A DNA stretch of 39,100 nucleotides from Petrimonas sp. (lineage in GTDB: Bacteria; Bacteroidota; Bacteroidia; Bacteroidales; Dysgonomonadaceae), in contig DUNG01000025.1 of assembly GCA_012839475.1 (NCBI GenBank), positions 1 to 39,100 on the forward strand. The letters run 5' to 3'. Every line of letters starts with the position of its first letter. Positions within the stretch are counted from its first letter, which is position 1. Made by a program: the position numbers and the translations under genes. Shown here in pieces: positions 1-9,274 of this stretch. The notes under the pieces were generated by a model, which searched no databases, was not told where the DNA came from, and saw nothing but the letters and a program-made list of their open reading frames with translations.

Positions 1-117
1 ATAGGGACATTCGTTTAATTCCAATTCAAGAGCATGACTGGTAGGAATATTGGTCTTGCTCTTTTTCTTTTTTTGAAGTTTTAGCTTTTCATTGATGTTT
101 TTCGGGATTTTTCCCCC
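1..117. repeat. Terminal direct repeat of the window, copy 1
   Basis: Bases 1-117 are identical, base for base, to 38984-39100 in the same orientation. The repeat begins one base outside the insertion sequence end, so it consists of the IS left end plus one shared flanking A. An exact overlap at the two ends of a contig can mean a circular molecule, or a linear contig cut at a repeated element by the assembler; the sequence alone cannot decide. Confidence 0.97.
28..75 (+). terminator. Terminator-like hairpin in the IS left end
   Basis: AAGAGCA at 28-34 pairs with TGCTCTT at 57-63, followed on the plus strand by a T-rich run to 75. It faces transcription entering from the left. The same structure recurs in the second copy, where it would back up the terminator of the 31-39 kb operon. 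Confidence 0.5.
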
Positions 118-200
118 GTTGTTCCATAAATGTCAAACAAAAGGTCACGATGGTTCGGAAGAACTGTAAAGTAGCCCTTCTCTCGTGTTTTCGGGTTTTC

Positions 201-1568
201 TCAAGCCGATTGTTTCAGGCTTTTCTTCTCCATTTTCTCGATCATCTTCACGGCGTTGGCCGTGTGGATCCCGAAGAAGATCCAAAGCAGTTCGGTTTCC
301 TGCTTGCGCGCCCTGATATCTATGAGGGAGTAATGCACCTTTTGCGTCCCGAAGCTGCCTTCCATCCTCGTCGCCCGTTCACGGCTTAACACCTTCCTGA
401 GGAGCTCTCGCTCCTTCTCGTCCTTCGCCGCCCTTCCCTTGCGCACGAATGAGGTGTAGATGAGGTTGCGGGTACAAAACCGGCGGTTCTCGTTGGTGGC
501 GTAGATGGCGTCCGCCGCCAATGACTTCACGCGGGTCTTCATCAGCCTTTGATGCAGGAAAACGCTTTGCTTTAGCCGGGTACCCTCGTTGAACGCGTCG
601 AAGGAGACGTGTTCTATAAACGATATGTCGTCTACCATGATGTTATTTGACTTGGCGCCGAACTCGACGTTTTTAGTCTCTTTCCCCCTGACGATGGGGC
701 GGATGTACGGCTTGTCGACGCTCACGATGCGGTTGGATACTTTCTCCCCCTCGAACGCTCGTTCCTGCTGTACCCTGATGGATTCTATCACCGACAAGCG
801 CCTGCGAAAACCGGGGGTCAAGTTCAATCGCTTCCCGTGCTCCTTGAGCAGGGAGTTCATTTGTCCCAGGAGCTTTGCCAGGAGTTGTTTCAGTCGACGC
901 GCGATCGCCTTCTTCCTCGAGCGTTTCACGTTCTTCTTTCGCTTTTTACTGTACGCGAGGTAAGCCTTGCTCACGTCCGCGAACTTGTTGCGGGGACGAC
1001 GAACACCAAGTTCCTTGCAAAAATCAACGATACGAGTATGAAGCCAATGAACGCACTCCCACATCAGCTTCACGTCCGTGGGGTAACGCATGTGGGTCTC
1101 GTAGCAGGTTGCATCGATCATGCACACGTGAAGGTTTTCCAGGTAGGGTTTCCAGTGTTCGGCCAGTACCCGCTGCGCGGCATCGATGTCCAGCAAGTGG
1201 GCTATCTCGACGCGGATGTCGCTCACGATCTTGTAATTGGTCAACGGGGCCGAGGGGTGAACGCTCACGCCGCAAAACAACTGGTAGTGGATGTTGCCGT
1301 TCAGGTGCTCGATGAGTTCGGCGTCAGAGAAGTTGGTGTAGGCTTTCAACAGCATCAAGGCTACCTTTCCCTCGGGGGAAAAGTAGCTTTTGCGCCCGCG
1401 CCTGTTTTCTTTCAACCCGATGCTTTTACAGAAATCGGAGAATGGAAACGCTTGATGGAGTTTGCCCAGCTCGCTGGAGTAGAAACTTTCCCGGTAACTT
1501 TCAAGAATGTCAAATTCCGTGAAACCTAACGTGGGGTGTAATTGAGAAATTTTTTGTACTTTTGCCAT
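201..1568 (-). CDS. DDE transposase of the insertion sequence
   Basis: A 455-residue protein filling the IS. The N-terminal part (about 45-130) looks like the DUF772-type domain of IS5/IS1182-class transposases. The catalytic triad is best read as D152 (in IDATCYE), D353 (in AADAIYA) and E403 (in RMEGSFG), the usual order for a DDE nuclease. Residues 205-235 are very rich in Lys and Arg and may bind DNA. The ATG at 1568 is preceded by a leader that can fold (1584-1590 pairs with 1617-1623), which may limit translation. The frame is intact, so the element may be active. It catalyses cut-and-paste or copy-out movement of the IS; which one is not visible here. Confidence 0.9.
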   Translation of the reverse strand: MAKVQKISQLHPTLGFTEFDILESYRESFYSSELGKLHQAFPFSDFCKSIGLKENRRGRKSYFSPEGKVALMLLKAYTNFSDAELIEHLNGNIHYQLFCGVSVHPSAPLTNYKIVSDIRVEIAHLLDIDAAQRVLAEHWKPYLENLHVCMIDATCYETHMRYPTDVKLMWECVHWLHTRIVDFCKELGVRRPRNKFADVSKAYLAYSKKRKKNVKRSRKKAIARRLKQLLAKLLGQMNSLLKEHGKRLNLTPGFRRRLSVIESIRVQQERAFEGEKVSNRIVSVDKPYIRPIVRGKETKNVEFGAKSNNIMVDDISFIEHVSFDAFNEGTRLKQSVFLHQRLMKTRVKSLAADAIYATNENRRFCTRNLIYTSFVRKGRAAKDEKERELLRKVLSRERATRMEGSFGTQKVHYSLIDIRARKQETELLWIFFGIHTANAVKMIEKMEKKSLKQSA

Positions 1569-1639
1569 ATCCTTGGTGATTGGTTACCCCCGTTTTGAGC
1601 CTCTAACTGCAAATCCGGGGTAATATCCAAAGATACGAA

Positions 1640-1674
1640 AAAGCCAACTATCTCGCAATGATTTAGTTGGCTTT
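1640..1674 (-). terminator. Terminator-like hairpin in the IS right end
   Basis: AAAGCCAACTA at 1640-1650 pairs perfectly with TAGTTGGCTTT at 1664-1674. Read on the minus strand the stem is followed by a T run. It would stop readthrough from the xylan operon, also on the minus strand, from reaching the transposase. Confidence 0.6.
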
Positions 1675-1720
1675 ATTTTGGTGATTACTGAATGTCCCTA
1701 AATTAACCCTCAAGAAGAGC

Positions 1721-1757
1721 AAAGGGGCGCGGAACTTTTTCTGTTCAGCGCCCCTTT
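1721..1757 (-). terminator. Intrinsic terminator of the xylan operon
   Basis: AAAGGGGCGC at 1721-1730 pairs with GCGCCCCTTT at 1748-1757, with an inner GAAC/GTTC extension. It lies about 50 bases after the xylA stop codon and ends 20 bases from the IS. There is no long T run; the call rests on stem strength and position. Confidence 0.65.
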
Positions 1758-1803
1758 GAATGATAACCCCTTGGGCTAAATCCCTTGACTCACAAGGTAA
1801 TCG

Positions 1804-3135
1804 TTAGATATACATGTTGATGATTGCCTCGTAGAGTTCCTGCTTCCCGCTAATCTGCTTGGGTTCGCGACCCAACTTGACCGCGTAGTCGCGGAGATCT
1901 TCGAGCGACAGCTTGCCCTCTTCAAACTCCTTACCCTTGCCACTGTCAAACGAGGCGTAACGATCGGACAACATCTGCAGGTAGGGTGATTTCTCCAGCA
2001 CGTCTGCCGCGATTTCCAAGGCGCGGGCAAACGTGTCCATCCCTGAGATGTGCGCGATGAAGATATCCTCCAGGTCGGTGGAGTTACGACGCGTCTTGGC
2101 ATCGAAGTTGGTGCCTCCGCCCTGTAGCCCTCCGGCGCGAAGGATGATCATCATCGCCTGGGTGAGTTCGTACAGGTCAATGGGGAACTGGTCGGTATCC
2201 CACCCGTTCTGGTAATCACCCCGGTTGGCATCAATCGAACCCAGCATGCCCATGTCGGCGGCGCACTGCAATTCGTGTTCGAACGTGTGCCCGGCCAGGG
2301 TCGCGTGGTTCACCTCGATGTTAATTTTGAAGTCCTTGTCCAACCCGTGGGCCCTGAGGAAGCCGGCAACCGTCTCCACGTCGAAGTCGTACTGGTGCTT
2401 GGTGGGCTCCATTGGCTTGGGCTCGATAAAGAAGGTGCCTTTGAACCCCTTGGAACGCGCGTAATCGCGGGCTTTGCCCAGCATCATCGCCAGGTGCTCT
2501 TTCTCCCGCTTCATATCGGTGTTCAACAGGGACATGTACCCTTCGCGTCCTCCCCAGAAGACGTAGTTTTCACCACCCAGCTCGATGGTCGCGTCGAGCG
2601 CGTTCTTGATTTGGGTGGCAGCGTAGGCAACGCTTTCGAAATTGGGGTTGGTGGCCGCCCCGTTCATGTACCTCTTGTGTCCAAACACGTTGGCCGTCCC
2701 CCAAAGAAGCTTGATACCGGTCTCGGCCATCCGCTCCTTAGCGTACGCCACGATCGCTTTCATGTTGGCTTCGTACTCCTCGATGGAGTTACCCGGATCA
2801 ATCAGGTCCACGTCGTGGAAGCAGTAGTACTCGATGCCTACTTTTTGCATGAACTCGAACCCGGCGTCCAGCTTATACTTGGCGATTTCGAGCGCGGAGG
2901 CGCCTTCCGACCAGGGGAAAGTTTTCGTCCCCGACCCAAACGGGTCTCCTCCATCGGCGCATAGCGTGTGCCAGTAGGCCATTGAGAACTTGAACCAATC
3001 TTTCATCTTGCGTCCGTAGACCACTTTTTCGGGGTCATAGTAGCGGAAAGCTAACGGGTTGCGGCTCTCCTTGCCCTCGAACTTGATCTTCCCGATTTCC
3101 GGGAAAAACTCTTTTCTTTCTTTGTTTTTTGTCAT
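1804..3135 (-). CDS. xylA: Xylose isomerase
   Basis: Converts D-xylose to D-xylulose in the cytoplasm. The 443-residue length and N-terminal extension fit class II enzymes of Bacteroidota. Visible family motifs: CFHDVD with the catalytic His at 107 and Asp at 110, FWGGREGY at 193-200, EPKP with metal ligand E238 and K240, E274, H277 in [13 protein letters not shown], and the metal-binding cluster D302/D307/D313/D315. It is the last gene of the minus-strand operon, 37 bases after xylulokinase, and is followed by a strong hairpin. Xylose released by the GH43 and GH3 enzymes encoded nearby would enter here. Confidence 0.97.
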   Translation of the reverse strand: MTKNKERKEFFPEIGKIKFEGKESRNPLAFRYYDPEKVVYGRKMKDWFKFSMAYWHTLCADGGDPFGSGTKTFPWSEGASALEIAKYKLDAGFEFMQKVGIEYYCFHDVDLIDPGNSIEEYEANMKAIVAYAKERMAETGIKLLWGTANVFGHKRYMNGAATNPNFESVAYAATQIKNALDATIELGGENYVFWGGREGYMSLLNTDMKREKEHLAMMLGKARDYARSKGFKGTFFIEPKPMEPTKHQYDFDVETVAGFLRAHGLDKDFKINIEVNHATLAGHTFEHELQCAADMGMLGSIDANRGDYQNGWDTDQFPIDLYELTQAMMIILRAGGLQGGGTNFDAKTRRNSTDLEDIFIAHISGMDTFARALEIAADVLEKSPYLQMLSDRYASFDSGKGKEFEEGKLSLEDLRDYAVKLGREPKQISGKQELYEAIINMYI

Positions 3136-3172
3136 ACTTAAAAATGTTAAAAGGTTATTGATGCATATCGTT

Positions 3173-4654
3173 TTACAAATGTTGTATTAAACGGTTCCAG
3201 CGTTGGTATGCTTGTTGGTATTGCTCCCTCTTCGCGTGGTTCGGCTCCACCACCTCGATCCTCTTAAGTGAACCGAACGCCTCTTCCGGGGAAGCGTAGA
3301 TGTTGGCCCCGATGCCCGCCGCCTTCGCGGCACCGGCCGCGCCGTCGGTATCGTATAGCTCGATCACGGCCCCGCTTGTCGATGCGAGGGTCTCACGGAA
3401 GATGGGACTCAAGAACATATTGGCGTTCCCTGCACGAATCACCTTGATGTCCACCCCCATTTGCTGCATGACCTCCATGCCGTAAACGAAAGAGAAGACA
3501 ATCCCTTCCTGGGCAGCCCGGAGGAGGTCCGGTAGACCGTGAATGTTGAAGTTGATACCATGGAATGAACTTCCCGGGTCTCTGTTCTCAAGTACCCGTT
3601 CCGCCCCGTTCCCGAACGGGATGACCGAGATGCCCCTGGCTCCAATGGGCGATTGGGCGGCGAGCCGGTTCATATCCACGTAACTCATCTCCCCGGGTAC
3701 CATGTTCTTTCGAACCCAGGAGTTCAGGATGCCGGTCCCGTTGATGCAGAGCAGTACACCCAATCGGGTTTGATCGGGTTTATGGTTCACGTGGGCGAAG
3801 AGGTTCACCCGCGATAGCGGGTCATACGCCACCTCATCCAGCACCCCGTATACTACGCCCGACGTGCCGGCGGTAGAGGCGATCTCCCCGGGGTTAAAGA
3901 CGTTCAGTGACACCGCGTTGTTGGGCTGATCACCCGCGCGGTAACTGATTGGCGTTCCCTCTTTTAACCCCACCTCCGCGGCGGCTGCCGCCGATACGGT
4001 ACCTTGAATACCGAACACTGGAACTATGGGGGGGATAAACGAATCCTCGAAACCGAAATAGTCCATCACGTCACGTGATACCTGGTTCTCCTTGAAATCC
4101 CAAAAGATGCCTTCGGATAACCCCTCCACGGTGACCGAGATATCTCCGGTGAGCTTCATAGCGATGTAATCGCCAGGCAGCATGATCTTGTGGATGCGCT
4201 CGTAGAGCTTCGGTTCGTTATCCTTTACCCAAGCCAACTTCGCCGCGGTAAAGTTTCCGGGAGAGTTGAGCAGGCGAGAGAGGGCTCGCTCCTCACCAAT
4301 CGCTTGAAACGCTTTTTCGCCGTACGGCACCGCGCGACTATCGCACCAGATAACGGCAGGGCGTAGAACTTTATGGTTCTCGTCTACCATCACCAGTCCG
4401 TGCATCTGCCATGAGATACCAATCGCTTTAACCTGTTCGGGTTTCGCCCCCGACTGTTGCATCACCGACGCGTGAGCCAGTTTCAGGTTTTCCCACCACA
4501 TGGCCGGGTCTTGCTCGGCCCACCCGGGTTGTTCGGCATGCATTGGCATCTCTGCCTTTGGGAAGTAGTCCGATGCCGCGATTTCCCCGGTTTTTATCTC
4601 GATCAGGGAGGCTTTTACCGACGAGCTCCCAATGTCGTATCCAAGTACATACAT
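3173..4654 (-). CDS. xylB: Xylulokinase (FGGY family)
   Basis: Phosphorylates D-xylulose to D-xylulose-5-phosphate, which enters the pentose phosphate pathway. The 493-residue protein starts with the FGGY ATPase motif ([12 protein letters not shown]), has the substrate-side motif SWQMHGLV at 81-88, and the catalytic-base Asp at 242 in AGDQPNN, with a STAGTSG phosphate-binding stretch after it. Its start is 8 bases after the GH67 stop, and xylA follows after 37 bases, so the two are co-transcribed. FGGY kinases vary in substrate, but pairing with xylose isomerase makes xylulose the clear choice. Confidence 0.95.
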   Translation of the reverse strand: MYVLGYDIGSSSVKASLIEIKTGEIAASDYFPKAEMPMHAEQPGWAEQDPAMWWENLKLAHASVMQQSGAKPEQVKAIGISWQMHGLVMVDENHKVLRPAVIWCDSRAVPYGEKAFQAIGEERALSRLLNSPGNFTAAKLAWVKDNEPKLYERIHKIMLPGDYIAMKLTGDISVTVEGLSEGIFWDFKENQVSRDVMDYFGFEDSFIPPIVPVFGIQGTVSAAAAAEVGLKEGTPISYRAGDQPNNAVSLNVFNPGEIASTAGTSGVVYGVLDEVAYDPLSRVNLFAHVNHKPDQTRLGVLLCINGTGILNSWVRKNMVPGEMSYVDMNRLAAQSPIGARGISVIPFGNGAERVLENRDPGSSFHGINFNIHGLPDLLRAAQEGIVFSFVYGMEVMQQMGVDIKVIRAGNANMFLSPIFRETLASTSGAVIELYDTDGAAGAAKAAGIGANIYASPEEAFGSLKRIEVVEPNHAKREQYQQAYQRWNRLIQHL

Positions 4655-4662
4655 GATTCTCT

Positions 4663-6810
4663 TTAGTTATGGTGTTTCAAGTTCAGTCGTATCTGTTTCA
4701 GCTCGTCCAATTCATGAACGGGACGTTCTATATCGTAAGGGATCGGCATCCCCGAGTAGGTTTGAAAGTAGAGGAGGCAGGCGTCTTTCCACCAAACGGC
4801 ATCGCGGGCATGAATTTTGAGTTTCGACTGCACCTGTTTGAAACGGACTTCGTCGACAAATTGTTCTGCACGGTCCCACACCTTCTGGAACTCCCTCACC
4901 TGTTGGACGCCCAGGTCGTACCGGTAACATAGTTCGTCCCAAAGGGTGCGTCCGCTCTTCATCTCGTGATCCCAGGGCACGTGGTGAAACCAGAGGATAA
5001 GCTCTTCTGGGCAGCGGGTAACGTCGTTGAATTGCTCATTTAAGGGGGAGTGATATTGCGAAACGGCATCACTCCCGTTGGTGGTTCGGTCGAATCCGAT
5101 TCCCGTCGTGCTCGCGTTGTGGTAGTAGCGCGGTAGCCAGTCGGCCCTTGCTCCTGGTACATCGCACCAGGGTTCCGGCCCGTAGTGGTGGTCCCACGCG
5201 AAGATATGGTGTAGCCCCAGCGGCATCATGTAGTTCACGGTGGTCTCCCATGACTGGAGCATCATCTCTTTCACGGGAGCGACAAACGATGCCTCTTTCG
5301 TGAAGGTCATCCTGAGCCACTCCTCCGCGATCTGGTCGGCCGTCAACCGGTGGTTCCAGGCCAGCCGCCCGAAAGCGTACCAGTTGGCTTGGGCGAAGTG
5401 ATGACCACACCAGTTGGTATCTTCCCCGATATTGGCCACTCCCGCGATGGCGGTCACCGAACCGGGTGAAAGGGCGGAGAATAGGCTCCCGTCTGTCGTC
5501 TTTGCCACGGTAGAGCCGGGGCCTTGGCAGTAGGTTTCGCTTTCAAAGAACTCCTTCCACTGCGTGGCGAGGAACACGAGGTGGTTTGAGAAGCCAAGGT
5601 ACTCCTGCGTGATTTGCAGCTCGGGCATCAGCAACGTCTGTTCCATCGCCCCGAAGAGCGGGCTAAACGGCTCCCTTGGTTGAAAGTCGACCGGCCCATT
5701 TTTGACCTGAACGATCACGTTGTCGCGGAATGAACCGTCCAGTGGTTTAAATTCTTGATACGCTTGCTTGGCCCGGTCCTCGCGGGTGGGGTTGTAAACA
5801 AATGCGCGCCACATCACCACACCCCCGTGTGGTTTCAAGGCGTCGGCCAGCATGTTGGCCCCGTCGGCGTGGGTACGACCGTAATCCTGAGGTCCGGGTA
5901 ACCCTTCGGAGTTGGCTTTCACCAGGAAACCGCCAAAGTCGGGTATCAACCGGTAAATCTCTTTCACCTTCTCGTTCCACCATTCCTGTACCTCTTTATC
6001 AAGCGGATCGGAATGTTTCAAACCCCCCAGCTCGGCGGGCGATGAGAAGTTGATGGAGAGGTACACCTTGATGTGGTATGGGCGTAGCTCGTTGGCGACT
6101 ACCCGCACCTTCTCCAGGTATTCCGGGGTGAGGATCGAGGGGCTGGCGTTCACGTTGTTCAACACCGTCCCGTTAATCCCGATGGACGCGTTGGCCAGCG
6201 CGTACTCCTTGTACCTCGGGGAGATGATATCAGGCAGCTCATCCCATTTCCAGATGGAGTAGCCGGCGTAGCCCCGCTCCACGGTCCCGTTGAGGTTGTC
6301 CCAGTGGTTTAGCAGCCGAAGGTCGTAAGCGGGTGTCTCCCGGATATTTAGGCGGTCAAGTGGCTCACCCGTCTGTATTAATCGCAGGAGGTGATACGTG
6401 CCGTAGAGTAGCCCAGCCTCTTCGGCCGCGGCTACCACGGTCACCTCTCTGCCCCGGTGCGAGAGCGTTTGGATAAGGTAGCCCTCCCTGCCCAGGCTTT
6501 TAAGCTCCTTGTCGAGGGAAAAAGGGCGCAAGACCCGCTCTCCGAGGGTTCCAAGGATCAGCGTCCCGTTGTCTGTTCGCTTGGTGACGGGCAACGGTTT
6601 ACCAGCCATCGCCGTCCACGCTTCTTGAAATTCCCGCGTGGCGATGGAGGCTTCCCTGCCTTGGATCGAGGTGAACGGGAGCGCTTCATCCGCTTCCAAC
6701 GGTTGAAACCTTAGCCAGAGGCGGCTCCCGTCTTCCGCGGCCACTTGTCCCGGGATTAAGAGCAGGAAGAGGATCGCGTATCGTATGGTCGATCGAATCA
6801 TTCGCATCAT
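4663..6810 (-). CDS. aguA: GH67 alpha-glucuronidase
   Basis: Removes (4-O-methyl-)glucuronic acid from the non-reducing end of xylo-oligosaccharides. The 715-residue protein carries an N-terminal signal peptide (hydrophobic 9-24, ending VAAED), so it acts outside the cytoplasm, most likely in the periplasm. Catalytic positions match GH67 in both motif and spacing: E302 in KANSEGLPGP (acid), D375 in NGPVDFQP and E403 in ITQEYLG (base pair). The 73- and 28-residue spacings equal those of the characterised Cellvibrio enzyme (292, 365, 393). Its ATG overlaps the GH43 stop by 4 bases. The glucuronate it releases is the substrate for UxaC encoded at 26754. Confidence 0.96.
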   Translation of the reverse strand: MMRMIRSTIRYAILFLLLIPGQVAAEDGSRLWLRFQPLEADEALPFTSIQGREASIATREFQEAWTAMAGKPLPVTKRTDNGTLILGTLGERVLRPFSLDKELKSLGREGYLIQTLSHRGREVTVVAAAEEAGLLYGTYHLLRLIQTGEPLDRLNIRETPAYDLRLLNHWDNLNGTVERGYAGYSIWKWDELPDIISPRYKEYALANASIGINGTVLNNVNASPSILTPEYLEKVRVVANELRPYHIKVYLSINFSSPAELGGLKHSDPLDKEVQEWWNEKVKEIYRLIPDFGGFLVKANSEGLPGPQDYGRTHADGANMLADALKPHGGVVMWRAFVYNPTREDRAKQAYQEFKPLDGSFRDNVIVQVKNGPVDFQPREPFSPLFGAMEQTLLMPELQITQEYLGFSNHLVFLATQWKEFFESETYCQGPGSTVAKTTDGSLFSALSPGSVTAIAGVANIGEDTNWCGHHFAQANWYAFGRLAWNHRLTADQIAEEWLRMTFTKEASFVAPVKEMMLQSWETTVNYMMPLGLHHIFAWDHHYGPEPWCDVPGARADWLPRYYHNASTTGIGFDRTTNGSDAVSQYHSPLNEQFNDVTRCPEELILWFHHVPWDHEMKSGRTLWDELCYRYDLGVQQVREFQKVWDRAEQFVDEVRFKQVQSKLKIHARDAVWWKDACLLYFQTYSGMPIPYDIERPVHELDELKQIRLNLKHHN

Positions 6811-7778
6811 CGTCTCGTTCCCTGAATCGTTTTGATGCTCCCGTCGGCCCTATGTTCCAGCTCCACTACCTTCATGCTCCGAAGCCACGTTTTCCCTCCG
6901 GACGGAACGGAGTCGTGGTGGAACAGGTACCATTTGCCCTTGAATTCCACGATGGAGTGGTGGGTAGTCCACCCCACCATGGGGGTAAGGATTACACCCT
7001 GGTAGGTAAAGGGGCCGTAGGGATTGTCACCCGTGGCATAACAGATCAGGTGGGTGTCTCCCGTGGAGTAGGAGAAGTAGTACTTCCCGTTATACATGTG
7101 CATCCAGGAGGCTTCAAAGAAACGACGTTCGGTATCCCCTGCCGTGAGCGGTTTCCCGTTTTCATCCAGGATAACCAGGTCACGTGGTTCCTCGGCGAAC
7201 TCGAGCATATCTTCCCGTAGCCGTGCCACCTTGGGGCATAGGGCCAGTTCATCTCCTTGAGGCAGGATCGCGCACTCTAGCGCTTTGTTGTTCCTGTATC
7301 GTTGTAGCTGCCCTCCCCAGATCCCCCCGAAGTACATGTAATACTCACCGTCCGGATCAGGCCAGATGCAGGGATCCATGCTGTAGCTACCTTTCATGGG
7401 ATTTTCCATGGGGATAAAGGGGCCTTCAGGTTTGTCAGATATGGCCACCCCGATGCGGAATATGTCGTTCTTATCTTTCAGTGGATAGTACATGTAATAC
7501 TTCCCGTGCCGGTAGGCCACATCGTTGTCCCAGAGCTGCCGACCGGCCCATGGTATATCTTCAACCTTGAGTACCACGCCATGATCGGTTACTTTGCCCT
7601 CGATATCATCCATCGAGAACACGTGGTAGTCCTTCATGTTGAAATGATCGCCGTTATCGTTCTCGGGAACCCCGCTTTCCCAGTCGTGCGACGGGTATAT
7701 GTAGAGCCGTCCGTTAAAAACGTGTGCCGATGGGTCGGCCATGTAATCATCTGGAAATAAGTACCTTGCTTCTTTCAT
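6807..7778 (-). CDS. GH43 beta-xylosidase/arabinofuranosidase (probably subfamily 1)
   Basis: A 323-residue single-domain GH43 five-bladed propeller. The base is D15 in MADPSAHVF; a second Asp lies in the SMDPCIWPDPDG stretch (transition-state Asp) and the acid is the Glu of FFEASW. These are the three conserved acids of the family. There is no signal peptide, so unlike GH67 it should work in the cytoplasm on oligosaccharides imported by the symporter encoded just upstream. Its stop overlaps the GH67 start by 4 bases, indicating translational coupling. Family members cleave xylosyl or arabinosyl units; xylo-oligosaccharides are the likely substrate here. Confidence 0.9.
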   Translation of the reverse strand: MKEARYLFPDDYMADPSAHVFNGRLYIYPSHDWESGVPENDNGDHFNMKDYHVFSMDDIEGKVTDHGVVLKVEDIPWAGRQLWDNDVAYRHGKYYMYYPLKDKNDIFRIGVAISDKPEGPFIPMENPMKGSYSMDPCIWPDPDGEYYMYFGGIWGGQLQRYRNNKALECAILPQGDELALCPKVARLREDMLEFAEEPRDLVILDENGKPLTAGDTERRFFEASWMHMYNGKYYFSYSTGDTHLICYATGDNPYGPFTYQGVILTPMVGWTTHHSIVEFKGKWYLFHHDSVPSGGKTWLRSMKVVELEHRADGSIKTIQGTRR

Positions 7779-7797
7779 CTGTTTGCTTTTTATATGT

Positions 7798-9246
7798 TTA
7801 ACGTTCTATTATTTCATTTTCATTGTCATTTGAAGTAGCTGCTTGCCTCGCCTCGATCTCCCGGTTGATTTCGTCAATCACGTCATCCTCCAGCTCATAT
7901 TTCGAAATGATGAACATGGCCAGCATGAGTAACAGGGCGGGTATCACAGCCACCAGCCACAAGATGCCCTGTTCCACGAGCGGCGATTGTGTGGCGGTGC
8001 TTTTCTCATCGAATCCCACGAAGGCCAGCACGAATCCGGGAACTACCCCGCCCAGTGCCATGCCCGCCTTGAAGAAGATGCCCGTGAGCGCGTTCACGAT
8101 GCCCGATATCCTTCGTCCGGTGACGTATTCACCGAAGGAGATCACCTCGGGAACCAGTGCCCACATGTAGCCGGTAGCCACGATTACGCCGGTTGACTTG
8201 ATGAATTGGGCAACGAGTACCAACCACACCTTCGATTTGAGTGCCGGGACCACCGAGACGATGTAGAGCATGGCCATCCCGACGATCGCGATCGACAGGA
8301 AGACGTAGAACATCTGCTTCTTCCCAATGGCTCGCTTGATGGCGGGCACCATTGGCAGGAAGATAAACGCGGGGATGGAACCCAGCGCGGCGAAGTAGGG
8401 CAGCCAATCGGGTGCCTTCACGTTGTATATCATGTAGTAGGATCCCGCGGAGTTGCCGATTGACATCATCGCGAAGGCGGTGATGAAAAAGAAGGCAAGC
8501 ACCCTAAGCGGGCGGTTTCGTACGAACTCCTTCCATAGGTCCGACACCTTAACCTGCTTGGTCTCTTCCTCGTCCATCACCACCCTTTCCTTGGTTTGGG
8601 TGAAGCAGAAGATGAGCAGGGCGAGTCCTGTTAGCGCGTAGATGGTCATGGTAATAAACCACGCGTTCCCCGATTCGAGGGAGTTGATTTTCCCGTCGGG
8701 CGAAAGCGATTTCACGACAATGGGGATACCGTAAGCTACGGCAAGTCCCCCCAGGTTAGCCATGAACATCCGCACGGAGGTGAGCTTGGTGATCTCGTCG
8801 GTGTCCCTCGTGAGCGATGCGTTAAGTGCTCCATAGGGTACGTTTACCAGCGTGTACGACAGCGATAACCCCACGTAGGTAATGTACGCGTAGAGCAGGG
8901 ATCCCGAGAAGCCGGTCCAGAAGCAGAGGATGGCGAAGCCGGTGAGTGGGATACCGCCCAGGATGAGGTAGGCGCGATACTTTCCCAGCTTGGGATGACG
9001 CTTGTCAACGAAGGCACCCACTATGGGGTCCCAGATGACGTCTACCAGTCGCACGATAAGGAACATCACCGCGGCCGTTGCCGGGGGAAGACCATACACG
9101 TTGGTATAAAAGATAAGCAGGTATTGCGCGATTACCTGGTAGATAAGGTTTTGCGCCAGGTCGCCCGAGCCGAACCCTATTCGCTGTACCCAAGAGAGCT
9201 TATAGAAGCCTTTCGATTCGCCGGATAGTTGAGGTTGTAAATTCAT
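7798..9246 (-). CDS. GPH-family sugar:cation symporter (xyloside/uronide type)
   Basis: An inner-membrane carrier of the glycoside-pentoside-hexuronide:cation symporter family, about 482 residues and 12 predicted helices, with the family-type loop RLVDVIWDPIVGAFVDK near the N terminus. The frame stays open up to 9312, but that start would run 38 bases into the upstream acetylesterase gene. The ATG at 9246 gives a normal 28-base gap after an AT-rich leader, and the protein then begins MNLQPQL. Position between the acetylesterase and a signal-less GH43 suggests import of xylo-oligosaccharides, possibly glucuronylated ones. The exact substrate is not readable from sequence. Confidence 0.88.
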   Translation of the reverse strand: MNLQPQLSGESKGFYKLSWVQRIGFGSGDLAQNLIYQVIAQYLLIFYTNVYGLPPATAAVMFLIVRLVDVIWDPIVGAFVDKRHPKLGKYRAYLILGGIPLTGFAILCFWTGFSGSLLYAYITYVGLSLSYTLVNVPYGALNASLTRDTDEITKLTSVRMFMANLGGLAVAYGIPIVVKSLSPDGKINSLESGNAWFITMTIYALTGLALLIFCFTQTKERVVMDEEETKQVKVSDLWKEFVRNRPLRVLAFFFITAFAMMSIGNSAGSYYMIYNVKAPDWLPYFAALGSIPAFIFLPMVPAIKRAIGKKQMFYVFLSIAIVGMAMLYIVSVVPALKSKVWLVLVAQFIKSTGVIVATGYMWALVPEVISFGEYVTGRRISGIVNALTGIFFKAGMALGGVVPGFVLAFVGFDEKSTATQSPLVEQGILWLVAVIPALLLMLAMFIISKYELEDDVIDEINREIEARQAATSNDNENEIIER

Positions 9247-9274
9247 GTAGTTATCATTACTAATTAATTGTTCT

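Larger units (their letters stand above)
2..1700 (-). mobile_element. Complete insertion sequence, IS1182/IS5-like DDE element
   Basis: The element is bounded by an 11-bp perfect terminal inverted repeat, TAGGGACATTC at 2-12 and its complement at 1690-1700. It holds one transposase gene on the minus strand. Hairpins near both ends (28-63 and 1640-1674) look like terminators that stop outside transcription from entering the transposase. A second copy in the same orientation starts at 38985, so 37 kb of catabolic genes lie between the two. The left flank of this copy is outside the window, so the target duplication cannot be read. Family placement rests on the single long DDE transposase and is approximate. 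Confidence 0.88.

Noticed and set aside
837-1529. Long plus-strand reading frame (230 codons) opposite the transposase
   Set aside because: It is antisense to an intact DDE transposase with a clear triad and has no recognisable domain.
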